Shown here: piece by piece, positions 17,832 to 25,498 of the stretch | Position numbering within the stretch: the stretch's first letter is position 1 | Layout: the number at the start of each line of letters is the position of its first letter | From: Streptococcus equi subsp. equi | GTDB lineage: Bacteria > Bacillota > Bacilli > Lactobacillales > Streptococcaceae | NCBI GenBank assembly: GCA_900637675.1 | Contig: LR134389.1 | Coordinates: 2,189,417 to 2,253,416 of the forward strand | Direction: 5' to 3' | DNA: 64,000 nt | The notes under the pieces: model-generated | What the model was told of the DNA's origin: nothing | Database searches by the model: none | The model's input: only the letters and a program-made list of their open reading frames with translations | Translations under genes and position numbers: made by a program

Positions 17832-18635
17832 TTGCTTGAAATCCTTGATTTATCGCGGTCAACCTATTATTATCAAGTCAAGCAACTAGCTCAAGAAGAT
17901 AAGGACATGGACTTAAAGGAGCTCATTCAAGGCATCTATGATGAACATCATGGCAATTATGGCTATCGTCGCATTCATCTGGAACTAAGAAATCGTGGTT
18001 TTATCGTCAATCACAAAAAAGTACAACGTTTGATGACTGTCATGGGCTTAAAAGCTCGTATCCGTCGTAAGCGCAAGTATTCTTCTTACAAAGGTGAGGT
18101 TGGCAAAAAGGCTGATAATCTGATTAAACGTCAGTTTGAAGGTTCTAAGCCCTACGAGAAGTGCTATACCGATGTGACGGAATTTACCTTACCTGAGGGG
18201 AAACTCTATCTATCGCCTGTTCTTGACGGCTATAACAGTGAGATTATTGATTTCACCCTGTCTCGATCGCCTGACTTGAAGCAAGTACAAACCATGCTTG
18301 AGAAGGCTTTTCCAGCGGATTCGTACAATGGAACGACTCTCCACAGCGATCAAGGCTGGCAATATCAACATCAGTCTTATCATCACTTTTTGGAGACTAA
18401 AGGCATTCGTCCATCCATGTCTCGCAAGGGAAATAGTCCAGATAATGGGATGATGGAGTCCTTCTTTGGTATTCTCAAATCTGAGATGTTTTACGGCCTT
18501 GAGACAACTTATCAATCCCTTAATGAGCTTGAACAAGCTATTACAGATTACATTTTTTACTACAACAACAAACGCATTAAAGCAAAGCTAAAAGGACTTA
18601 GCCCTGTGCAATACAGAACTAAATCCTTTCACTAA
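17832..18635 (+). CDS. IS3 transposase OrfB (DDE domain)
   Basis: 267 residues from a TTG, but more likely made as an OrfAB fusion, because the -1 frame is open from the slippery site at 17736 through to this region. It has the [14 protein letters not shown] and DDE residues in [15 protein letters not shown] and [12 protein letters not shown]. All catalytic residues are present, so the element may be active. Confidence 0.92.
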   Translation: MLEILDLSRSTYYYQVKQLAQEDKDMDLKELIQGIYDEHHGNYGYRRIHLELRNRGFIVNHKKVQRLMTVMGLKARIRRKRKYSSYKGEVGKKADNLIKRQFEGSKPYEKCYTDVTEFTLPEGKLYLSPVLDGYNSEIIDFTLSRSPDLKQVQTMLEKAFPADSYNGTTLHSDQGWQYQHQSYHHFLETKGIRPSMSRKGNSPDNGMMESFFGILKSEMFYGLETTYQSLNELEQAITDYIFYYNNKRIKAKLKGLSPVQYRTKSFH

Positions 18636-18895
18636 TATGTCGTGTCCAACTTTTGGGGGTCAGTACAGCTGAGAGATATGTTGGCTTCTGATTTCATATA
18701 AGACCTGCCATCGCCCTTCCTGCCAAATCAAAGGTAAGCAAACCGCATAACATCGCTCCTCACCCAAGGGCCTAGCCTGATAATGTTCAATAATGCTCTT
18801 CATCTGTCCTTCTCCTTATCATATCCATCACTAAGCTACTTTCATAGTATAAAATAGTAATCCTTTGGTCAAGAAATGGCTCCGATTACTCTCTA

Positions 18896-18981
18896 TGATA
18901 TATAAAATTTTTATATATAAAATATTGACATATTAAAACAGAAACTCTATACTTAATATATAAAATAATTATATATAAATA
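18896..18981 (+). promoter_or_regulatory. PadR operon promoter with two AT-rich operators
   Basis: TTGACA (18925-18930), a 17-base spacer and TATACT (18948-18953) form a near-consensus promoter. It is bracketed by two ATATATAA...TTATATAT inverted repeats (about 18896-18922 and 18955-18981). PadR repressors typically bind such dyads over their own promoters, so autoregulation is the obvious reading. Confidence 0.75.
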
Positions 18982-19004
18982 CGAGGCAGGAAGGGAGTAA
19001 CCAG

Positions 19005-19331
19005 ATGTATTTTCCAGTATCTGCTACCTTGATTGAATTTTTGATTTTATCTATTGTCGACAAGCATGATTCCTATGGTTATGATATCAGCCAAACCATT
19101 AAGCTTGTCGCTAATATCAGGGAATCAACCCTATACCCTATTTTAAAAAAGCTAGAGAAATCAGACTATTTAACTACCTATAGTCAGGAACATCAAGGTC
19201 GCAAGCGTAACTATTACACCATTACAGCCAAAGGCGAAAAGCAGCTGATTTTCTTAAAGGAAGAATGGCAAAGCTACAAGGCCACCCTAGATGGCATTAT
19301 TGAAGGGAGATTAAGGCATGACAAGAGATGA
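19005..19331 (+). CDS. PadR-family transcriptional regulator
   Basis: A 108-residue winged-helix protein: LIEFLILSIVDKHDSYGYDISQTI is the classic PadR N-terminus, and STLYPILKKLEKSDYLTTY with the RKRNYYTITAKGEKQL wing follows. It overlaps the next gene by 14 bases. PadR plus HAAS/DUF4097 genes is a recurrent firmicute arrangement, usually autoregulated and envelope-stress related. The operators described upstream fit this. Confidence 0.92.
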   Translation: MYFPVSATLIEFLILSIVDKHDSYGYDISQTIKLVANIRESTLYPILKKLEKSDYLTTYSQEHQGRKRNYYTITAKGEKQLIFLKEEWQSYKATLDGIIEGRLRHDKR

Positions 19332-19743
19332 ATACCTAGCAGAGCTAGACAAATACCTACGAAAATTACCTAAAGCAGATTATTATGAAGCTGCTGAGAA
19401 CTCAAGTCAGCTAGAACTTAACGACGGCAGTATCAAAGACTCTTCTATCACTGTAGCTGATACAAAAGAAGAAAACGACTATGACTATACAGACCCCTCC
19501 GAGCTTGCTATAAATCATGTCACAATCAAGGAGAAAAACACAATTAATGGCGGCGATATTAATATCAATACCACATTAGCAAATCCAAGAGATATTGCTT
19601 ATCATGTCACAACAAGAGGCAACATCAAGCTCAGCTCTCGTTTTTCAAACGCCAAGCTTAACACAGACGCAGCAACAGGAGCTACTTCATTTCACTCTGA
19701 CATAGCCAATACTGTCAATCAAAGCGACCTATCAATTCATTAA
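19318..19743 (+). CDS. Truncated HAAS/DUF4097 protein
   Basis: A 141-residue protein. The first 25 residues (MTRDEYLAELDKYLRKLPKADYYEA) are the beginning of a HAAS (DUF1700) domain, but the sequence jumps directly to a D/N/S/T-rich region (AENSSQLELNDG...) like the C-terminal part of a DUF4097 beta-strand protein. Compared with the downstream paralogue, the rest of HAAS and the middle are missing, as if by an in-frame internal deletion. It is probably a remnant; function is doubtful. Confidence 0.65.
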   Translation: MTRDEYLAELDKYLRKLPKADYYEAAENSSQLELNDGSIKDSSITVADTKEENDYDYTDPSELAINHVTIKEKNTINGGDININTTLANPRDIAYHVTTRGNIKLSSRFSNAKLNTDAATGATSFHSDIANTVNQSDLSIH

Positions 19744-19761
19744 TCAAGGGAGGATATCATA

Positions 19762-20817
19762 ATGACTAAACAAGATTTTCTAGACAAGCTAAAGCAGCAG
19801 ATCAACCATTTACCTCAAAAGGATTACCAAGAAATCATTGACCATTTTACAGAGTATTTTGACGAGGCTGGTCCTGACCATGAACAAGCTATTCTTAAAG
19901 AACTGGGAAATCCAGAGGACATTGCCAAGGAGCTATTAAAAGCCTTAGATCTCCCCGAAAAAACAGACGAAGATGACTGGACGAATTGGGAAGTTGACAA
20001 CAAAACAAAGTCAGAAGCAAGCTCACAAAAGCTTGAGCCAATAGTTGACATTCGCTATAGTCTGCTTAACCATGATTTAACCATTGAAACTGCTGACATT
20101 CCTTACCCTACTATTTCATACGATGATAATCGCATCACAATAAGCCAAGATAGTGACGGCATGCTCAATATCATTGAAGACTCAGCAGTACAAACAATAC
20201 AGTATGGCTTTCATTTCCTAGACCGCTGGCTTGCAAAATATCAACCCATTACCTTGACACTACCTGTCAACCACCACCTGAAAAAAATCTCTGGAGAAAG
20301 TGACAACAACGATGTCACCATAAGGCATATACATTGTGATAGCATTGTCTCTAACACTTACAATGGAACGATTTCTATCAGTCATTTATCAGATAGCACT
20401 GTCAACCTAAGCAGCAAAAATGGGAACATTATTTTAGAGCATTGCAATATCCAGTCTAGTAAATGTCAAGCCAAAAATGCTAACCTCAGCTGTGACAATA
20501 GCACCCTAATAAATTGCCAGCTGAACAATAACAATGGAAACATCAGATTAGAAGCAAGTCAGCTAACAGAAACCTTCATTGAAAACAAAAACGGTAATAT
20601 CATAGGGCAGCAGCTGTCCTTTTCCAATGACATCACTATCATCAATAAGAATGGAATCATTGACATCAATTGTCCTAGAGAAAACCTCATCTACTATGAC
20701 GTAAAGGCTTCAAATAATAATGGATTTGTAACGATTAGTCAAGAAGCAGGTCGTCAAACACCCTTTAAAGCACAGCTTACCATTTCCAATAATAATGGTC
20801 TTATCTCCGTAAGCTAA
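19762..20817 (+). CDS. HAAS (DUF1700) plus DUF4097 domain protein
   Basis: A 351-residue protein. The HAAS domain occupies about 1-70 (QDFLDKLKQQINHLPQKDYQEIIDHFTEYFDEA, then LGNPEDIAKELLK). A long series of short beta-strand repeats rich in N, S, I and T (SSKNGNIILEH, NNNNGNIRLEA, ENKNGNIIGQQ) follows from about 110, predicting a DUF4097 beta-helix-like fold. No membrane segment is seen. It has a GGGAGG ribosome-binding site, is cotranscribed with the PadR gene, and ends at a strong terminator. The precise function of this family is unknown. Confidence 0.82.
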   Translation: MTKQDFLDKLKQQINHLPQKDYQEIIDHFTEYFDEAGPDHEQAILKELGNPEDIAKELLKALDLPEKTDEDDWTNWEVDNKTKSEASSQKLEPIVDIRYSLLNHDLTIETADIPYPTISYDDNRITISQDSDGMLNIIEDSAVQTIQYGFHFLDRWLAKYQPITLTLPVNHHLKKISGESDNNDVTIRHIHCDSIVSNTYNGTISISHLSDSTVNLSSKNGNIILEHCNIQSSKCQAKNANLSCDNSTLINCQLNNNNGNIRLEASQLTETFIENKNGNIIGQQLSFSNDITIINKNGIIDINCPRENLIYYDVKASNNNGFVTISQEAGRQTPFKAQLTISNNNGLISVS

Positions 20818-20825
20818 ACCAACCA

Positions 20826-20877
20826 TAAAAAAAGCTTCTAGAAAGAGCTTAAACCACAATTTCTAGAAGCTTTTTTA
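20826..20877. terminator. Bidirectional terminator
   Basis: AAAAAAGCTTCTAGAAA pairs perfectly with TTTCTAGAAGCTTTTTT. It serves the converging HAAS and YhgE genes. Confidence 0.88.
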
Positions 20878-20920
20878 TTATATCTACTGTTTAACGATAA
20901 CCTGTTATCTCAGCTATTAT

Positions 20921-23203
20921 CTAGGACGATTGCTTGTCCTTTGGACGATAAATCAGCACTCCTATAGCCATAAAGCTTAACAAAAAGCCAACTAATACAC
21001 TCGTCTCTAAACCTATCTGGGCAGTTAATGATATTGTCTGACGAAGGCCAGAGACAATATAAGACATTGGAAGATAAGGATGGAGAATCTGGAAGATCTG
21101 ACCACTCAACTCAATAGGATAAGAACCACCCGCAGCACCAACCTGTAGCAACAGCATAATTAACGAAGCAAAGGCACCATATCGAGCATCCCAGCTGACC
21201 AATGCAGTCACTAAAGCCATCAAGGCCCATCCACTCAGCATAATAAAGCCTAAGGTCTTGATACCGTCATTAGCTTCAAAGCCCAGCAGTTGAAGTGCAG
21301 CGTAAAGAATAACAGAGCCAACGGTCGAAATCATGCCATTGATCAGTAATTTTTGCTTTGCCCAATCCCATCTATCTTTAATCGGCTTACCAGATAAGGC
21401 CTCTGCAAAAATAATATTTGTAGACAAGGCAACTACCATTAGAGACACAGCAATCATATAAGGAGCCATGCCAATACCATTGGTCCTAACCTTATCCTTG
21501 TCCTTCTCTGATAACGCTACTGGATCAGATACCATATCAGCATTCTGGTCCTCTACCCAAGCCATTGAAAGCTGGTCAGAAGCTTTTGATAGTGAGGTCG
21601 TTAAGCTTGACAGACCTGTTGACAGAGTTGTCAAGCCATCTGTCAACTGAGAGCTGCCAGAGGAGAGCTGATTGGCTCCAAAAGCTAGCTGATTAGCGCC
21701 TACTGTAAGCTGCTGTCCACCTGCTAATAATTGACTGGATTGATGGTTAAGAGCTGTTGCCCCTGTAGCAAGAGTAGACAGGCCTGCTGTAAGAGCTTCA
21801 TTCTTAGCTGTCAATTGATTAAAGCCGCCAGCAAGAGCTTGACTACCTGATAAGAGCTGGGCTGTTGTCGCTGAGTGAACAGCCCTTAAACCAGTTGAAA
21901 GCTCTGACAATGCCTTGCCTGTGCTAGGTAGGATTTGATCAGCTTGATAAGCCAGCTGATTAACAAGTGCTTTAAAGTCCCTCAGTTGATCAGCTACACC
22001 AGCACTTGTTGACATAGCCTCTAGCTCCTCAGACATGGCTTGCAGTGATGTCAACATAGCCTTTGCTGATATTGTTACTTTAGTTGAAGTATTGGAAATA
22101 GCTGAGCTCAGCTCCTCCTGCTGCTCAGAGTTGAGACCTTGATAGGTAGCTGTAGCTTGTAGAGCGGCTAGCTGATTGTTCTTGTCAGCAGTATCATCTA
22201 CCACAAGCTCCTGCACTAAACGCGTCATATCGGCTAAATGCTTAGCAATGGCTCCTGAGTCCACATTTGGTGCCAAAGACAAGGAAAGATTGGTCTTTAG
22301 CTGCTGGATAGCCTGATTAAGCTTTGGTAGGCTAGCCATTAAAGCTTGAATATTAGCTTGTTTGTCTTGAGACAGATCACTTCCTAGAGCCAATTGGGTC
22401 AAGCCAGCATTTAACTGATTAGCACCCTTGGATAACCGAGAAACACCATCTAGATACGCTGGCATATCAGCTGCTAGCTGTCCTAAGCCCGCGGTATCAA
22501 GCTGACCAACACCGGCTGTATAGGCAGCTATACCACTAGATAGATTACCCGCTCCTTGAGACAAGCGAGCACTTGATTCAGACAAGGTGTTCAAATGCCT
22601 TGACATTAGCTGACTGCTTGCCCTAGCAATTACTAAGCCAGCGGCTAATTGCTGACCGCCATTTGAAGCTTCCTTTAGACCAGATTGGAGCTGATGCATG
22701 CTCTTAAAAACGGAGGTGATATAGGTCTTCCTTATATTTTTAGAAACAGCCTCTCTCAAGTGATTCATAGCAGATTCACCCATTTTAGAAGCGATAAAGC
22801 TATGGCCCTTACTAGTTTGATAGCTAACAATCAGCTTCTCTGGCTGCTGATCTAATAGCGTAGTGGCCTTTTGTGACAAATCCTTTGGCAACGTAATCGT
22901 CATATAATAACGACCCTTTTCCAAGCCCTTTTGTGCGGTATCTGCAGCCACAAAATGATAATCCAATTCCTTATTTTTAGACATATTGTCTACCATATCG
23001 TTACCAATAGTCAGTCTCTTGTTATTCAAGTAAGCAGGCTTATCCTGATTCACAACTGCTACAGGCAACTGATCAACCCGACCATAAGGATCCCACATGG
23101 ACCCTAAAAAGGACAAATTATAGAGAGCTGGTACTAGAGCAACCCCAATCATTGTCACTACTAGCTTACGATTTTTGATTATTGCTTTTAATCCTTCTAG
23201 CAT
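20921..23203 (-). CDS. YhgE/Pip family membrane protein
   Basis: A 760-residue protein. There is one N-terminal membrane helix (about 15-33) in the characteristic LVVTMIGVALVPALYNL context, then a long extracytoplasmic region with repeated short hydrophobic motifs of the type LSSGANQL (about 180-560), then five or six membrane segments (about 580-750) of the ABC-2 type. This matches YhgE/phage-infection-protein (Pip) and ESX-1 EsaA-like proteins. Function is not settled; some members aid phage entry or lipid/drug efflux. It is transcribed divergently from a TetR regulator, which probably controls it. Confidence 0.87.
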   Translation of the reverse strand: MLEGLKAIIKNRKLVVTMIGVALVPALYNLSFLGSMWDPYGRVDQLPVAVVNQDKPAYLNNKRLTIGNDMVDNMSKNKELDYHFVAADTAQKGLEKGRYYMTITLPKDLSQKATTLLDQQPEKLIVSYQTSKGHSFIASKMGESAMNHLREAVSKNIRKTYITSVFKSMHQLQSGLKEASNGGQQLAAGLVIARASSQLMSRHLNTLSESSARLSQGAGNLSSGIAAYTAGVGQLDTAGLGQLAADMPAYLDGVSRLSKGANQLNAGLTQLALGSDLSQDKQANIQALMASLPKLNQAIQQLKTNLSLSLAPNVDSGAIAKHLADMTRLVQELVVDDTADKNNQLAALQATATYQGLNSEQQEELSSAISNTSTKVTISAKAMLTSLQAMSEELEAMSTSAGVADQLRDFKALVNQLAYQADQILPSTGKALSELSTGLRAVHSATTAQLLSGSQALAGGFNQLTAKNEALTAGLSTLATGATALNHQSSQLLAGGQQLTVGANQLAFGANQLSSGSSQLTDGLTTLSTGLSSLTTSLSKASDQLSMAWVEDQNADMVSDPVALSEKDKDKVRTNGIGMAPYMIAVSLMVVALSTNIIFAEALSGKPIKDRWDWAKQKLLINGMISTVGSVILYAALQLLGFEANDGIKTLGFIMLSGWALMALVTALVSWDARYGAFASLIMLLLQVGAAGGSYPIELSGQIFQILHPYLPMSYIVSGLRQTISLTAQIGLETSVLVGFLLSFMAIGVLIYRPKDKQSS

Positions 23204-23296
23204 TATTTTTTCTCCAAATAGACATACTGTTCAAAAATTATGATAAAATATATTATACAAATAAAGTGACATTTTACAAGGAAAAAATAAATTTTT

Positions 23297-23311
23297 TAGA
23301 CATAATGTCTA
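23297..23311. promoter_or_regulatory. Probable TetR operator
   Basis: TAGACAT-A-ATGTCTA is a perfect 7-base inverted repeat with a 1-base centre, in the divergent intergenic region just upstream of the regulator start. A related half-site (AGACAT) lies nearer the YhgE start. Size and position suit a TetR-family dimer. Confidence 0.65.
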
Positions 23312-23334
23312 CAAGTGTTCAAAAGGAGATAATG

Positions 23335-23868
23335 ATGGATAGCCGCAAGCAGCAAACCAAGAAGGCCATTCTTAATGCAATGGTGAGCTTACTAAAAACC
23401 GAAAGCTTCGATGATGTAACAACCGTTCAGCTTGCTAAAATGGCAGGCATTAGTCGTTCTAGCTTTTATACTCACTATAAAGACAAATATGAGATGATTG
23501 ATTACTATCAACAAACCTTTTTTCACAAATTAGAATACATTTTTGAAAAAGAATACCAAAACAAGGAGCATGCTTTTTTAGAAGTATTTGAATTTCTCAA
23601 GCGAGAGCAACTACTATCTGCTCTGCTATCCTCCAATGGTACCCGAGAAATCCAAAGCTTTATCATTAACAAGGTTCGTCTGTTGATCACTACCGATCTT
23701 CAGGACAAGTTCAGTAAGGACATCTTGTCCCCAACCGAAAAGGAATATCGAAGCATCTACCTAGCACATGCCTTTTTCGGTGTCTGCCAAAGCTGGATTG
23801 CTAAAGGAAAAAAAGAATCCCCTCAGGAAATGACTCGTTTCGTCTTAAAAATGCTATCTAAAACATAG
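23335..23868 (+). CDS. TetR-family transcriptional regulator
   Basis: About 177 residues starting at MDSRKQQTKKAILNAM. The ATG at 23335 lies 6 bases after AAAAGGAG, while longer in-frame extensions lack a ribosome-binding site and run through the operator. The N-terminal TetR helix-turn-helix is clear (TTVQLAKMAGISRSSFYTHYKDKYEM). The C-terminal domain, with FGVCQSWIAKGKKESPQEM, resembles the TetR_C_8/DhaS-like group. It is divergent from the YhgE gene and probably represses it. Confidence 0.9.
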   Translation: MDSRKQQTKKAILNAMVSLLKTESFDDVTTVQLAKMAGISRSSFYTHYKDKYEMIDYYQQTFFHKLEYIFEKEYQNKEHAFLEVFEFLKREQLLSALLSSNGTREIQSFIINKVRLLITTDLQDKFSKDILSPTEKEYRSIYLAHAFFGVCQSWIAKGKKESPQEMTRFVLKMLSKT

Positions 23869-23957
23869 TCCTGCACTAATGATGTCAAATCCAGTACCAA
23901 AAAACAACTTTGTAAACTATTTCTTACTGAGTTTATAATGATCTTTATGCCTAACAA

Positions 23958-24007
23958 TACCGACCTCCAATCGTTAGACTTTTGGTCTAACCTTTGGGGT
24001 CGGTACA
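23958..24007 (-). mobile_element. Remnant end of an IS3-related element
   Basis: Read on the minus strand it begins TGTACCGACCCCAAAGGTTA and folds back (ACCGACC..CCAA..GTTAGAC against GTCTAAC..TTGG..GGTCGGT). This is the same architecture as the left-end hairpins of the three IS3 copies (TG start, C-rich, AAAGTTAGAC, then its complement). No transposase frame adjoins it, so it looks like a solo left end. Confidence 0.55.
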
Positions 24008-24033
24008 TAAATCAGCTAACCGCTCAACCAAAA

Positions 24034-24060
24034 AAGCCCACTGTTGTGGGCTTCTTATAA
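24034..24060 (-). terminator. rpsD terminator
   Basis: AAGCCCAC-TGTT-GTGGGCTT hairpin; on the minus strand it is followed by a stretch of Ts. Confidence 0.75.
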
Positions 24061-24074
24061 TATAAAGTCTTATC

Positions 24075-24686
24075 TTAAAGCATTTTGTTGTAGAATTCAA
24101 CGACAAGTGCTTCATTGATTTCTGGGTTAATTTCGTCGCGCTCTGGGAGGCGAGTTAATGATCCTTCAAGCTTTTCAGCGTCAAATGAAACAAAAGCTGG
24201 ACGTCCAAGAGTTGCTTCAACTGCCTCAAGGATTGCAGGAACCTTCATTGATTTTTCACGAACAGAGATGACTTGGCCAATCTCAACGCGGAATGATGGG
24301 ATATCAACACGCTTACCATCAACAAGAATATGACCATGGTTAACAAACTGACGTGCTTGACGACGAGTAGTTGCAAGACCTAAGCGGTAAACCACATTGT
24401 CAAGACGACGCTCTAAAAGAAGCATGAAGTTGAAACCAAGAGTTCCTTCTTTGATTTTTGTAGCTTGTACGAATAGGTTACGGAATTGTTTTTCCCCCAT
24501 ACCATATGAAAAGCGAAGCTTTTGCTTCTCAGCAAGTTGCAAGCCATATTCTGAAAGCTTGCTACGGTTGTTAGGGCCATGCTGACCAGGTACGTAGTTA
24601 CGACGTGCCAATTCCTTACCTGTGCCTGTCAATGACAAGCCAAGACGACGTGATTGTTTCCATGATGGACCAGTATAACGTGACAT
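24075..24686 (-). CDS. rpsD: 30S ribosomal protein S4
   Basis: A 203-residue protein starting [19 protein letters not shown]. The N-terminal S4 domain is followed by an S4 RNA-binding domain at about 93-155 ([34 protein letters not shown]). It binds 16S rRNA early in small-subunit assembly and in other bacteria also represses its own synthesis. It is monocistronic, with a strong promoter about 160 bases upstream and a structured leader. Confidence 0.97.
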   Translation of the reverse strand: MSRYTGPSWKQSRRLGLSLTGTGKELARRNYVPGQHGPNNRSKLSEYGLQLAEKQKLRFSYGMGEKQFRNLFVQATKIKEGTLGFNFMLLLERRLDNVVYRLGLATTRRQARQFVNHGHILVDGKRVDIPSFRVEIGQVISVREKSMKVPAILEAVEATLGRPAFVSFDAEKLEGSLTRLPERDEINPEINEALVVEFYNKML

Positions 24687-25209
24687 GTATCATGTCCTCC
24701 TCTAAAAAATATAACGAGGAAATAACTGTTTGAAAAATCCTGATTCGTGCAGGAGGTTTTCGCCTAAACAGCAAAGGTTACTCAATTTAGTTAACCGCCT
24801 GTTGACGAGCTTCATATTTTTCTGCTGTTATTTCACACAAAACTAATTGTAACATGAAAAAGGTATTGATTCAAGTTTTTTTTACATTTTTAATATCATA
24901 TCATCAAAAATGGTTAGCTGTAAGCTCAAAGATGATGTTAATCATATGGCAAACAAGCTTTTACACAACACTTCCCGAGTAAACAAGGCTTTTTAATACC
25001 GATAGGAAATTCTTTGAAAATAGCATATTATGTTTTGATATCTAATACCGAGAGTCTCAGAGTAACTGCTTTTCAAGAAAGCTAGTCCCTATTATTAGTC
25101 CGGGCTTCATTCATTTGCTAATAAGTTCTTCAAGGCTTCAAATTGATTCATATCTTTACACAGCTGTCAACAAAGTGTAAAGAAAAAGCCCTAAATGGGC
25201 ATTGATTTT
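24687..25209 (-). promoter_or_regulatory. rpsD promoter and leader, then an empty stretch
   Basis: On the minus strand, TTGAAT, a 17-base spacer and TACAAT (24846-24874) form a good promoter. The transcript then has about 150 untranslated bases containing GGTTA...TAACC and AGGCGG/CCGCCT-like pairing, compatible with a ribosomal-protein leader, though I cannot match a specific S4 leader class. From about 24900 to 25209 I see no gene or clear signal. Confidence 0.6.
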
Positions 25210-25482
25210 TCAATCAAAATAACGAATCAGTGTTTTTTCCGTCAAAATATCTGAATAGGTATAAGACTCAACATAAGAATTATTCGCTTCCCCTGAAGCA
25301 TCTGGGTTCCCCTGATACTCAATGATAAATAAAGAAGGGTAAACCTCTATCAATCTGCCAACCTTATTTTTTTCACGCTTACGACCATTTTCAAGTGTTA
25401 ACTCAACCAACTGACCTTCATGAGCCTTAATGTCTTCCTTTATTTTTTTCATTTTGGCAACATCTGTAAATGCATCACTCAT
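25210..25482 (-). CDS. Veg family protein
   Basis: About 90 residues from the ATG at 25482 (MSDAFTDVAKMKKIKEDIKA), chosen because AGAGGGAAAGAG precedes it; the longer frame would make that region coding. The body (GQLVELTLENGRKREKNKVGRLIEVYPSLFIIEY) is the conserved DUF1021/Veg core with an SH3-like fold. In Bacillus, Veg affects biofilm matrix genes; the streptococcal role is not established. It lies just downstream of dnaB, 16 bases away. Confidence 0.87.
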   Translation of the reverse strand: MSDAFTDVAKMKKIKEDIKAHEGQLVELTLENGRKREKNKVGRLIEVYPSLFIIEYQGNPDASGEANNSYVESYTYSDILTEKTLIRYFD

Positions 25483-25498
25483 TCTCTTTCCCTCTTTC

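Larger units (their letters stand above)
17239..18667 (+). mobile_element. IS3-family element, copy 2
   Basis: 1,429 bases long, with ends TGAACTGCCCCCCAAAAGTT and (reverse) TGTACTGACCCCCAAAAGTT. It encodes orfA and orfB with an A-AAA-AAG slippery site at 17736-17742. It is almost identical to copy 3 (one difference noticed, at 18337). A hairpin at 17245-17285 precedes orfA. The flanks (AACTG on the left, GCTGA on the right) do not form a perfect direct duplication. Confidence 0.93.
16749..18803 (-). pseudogene. NUDIX hydrolase (CoA pyrophosphatase-like) interrupted by an IS3 element
   Basis: The N-terminal part is 18668-18803 (ATG at 18803 with AAGGAG upstream; ends RSQHISQ). The C-terminal part is 16749-17238 (KPGEVSFPSGRVEEGETYQQ...RETVEEL). 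The NUDIX box GX5EX7REXXEE is intact in the latter, and the RSQ..PGEVSFP context is typical of CoA/ADP-ribose-type NUDIX enzymes. IS copy 2 sits exactly between. Unlike the other two copies there is no clean target duplication, and simple removal leaves the two halves out of frame. The gene is therefore probably nonfunctional even without the IS. Confidence 0.82.

Noticed and set aside
21600..22700. Repeated short motifs in the YhgE gene as a DNA repeat array
   Set aside because: The repetition is at protein level (LSSG/QL motifs in the extracytoplasmic region) with varied codons; no exact DNA repeats were seen.
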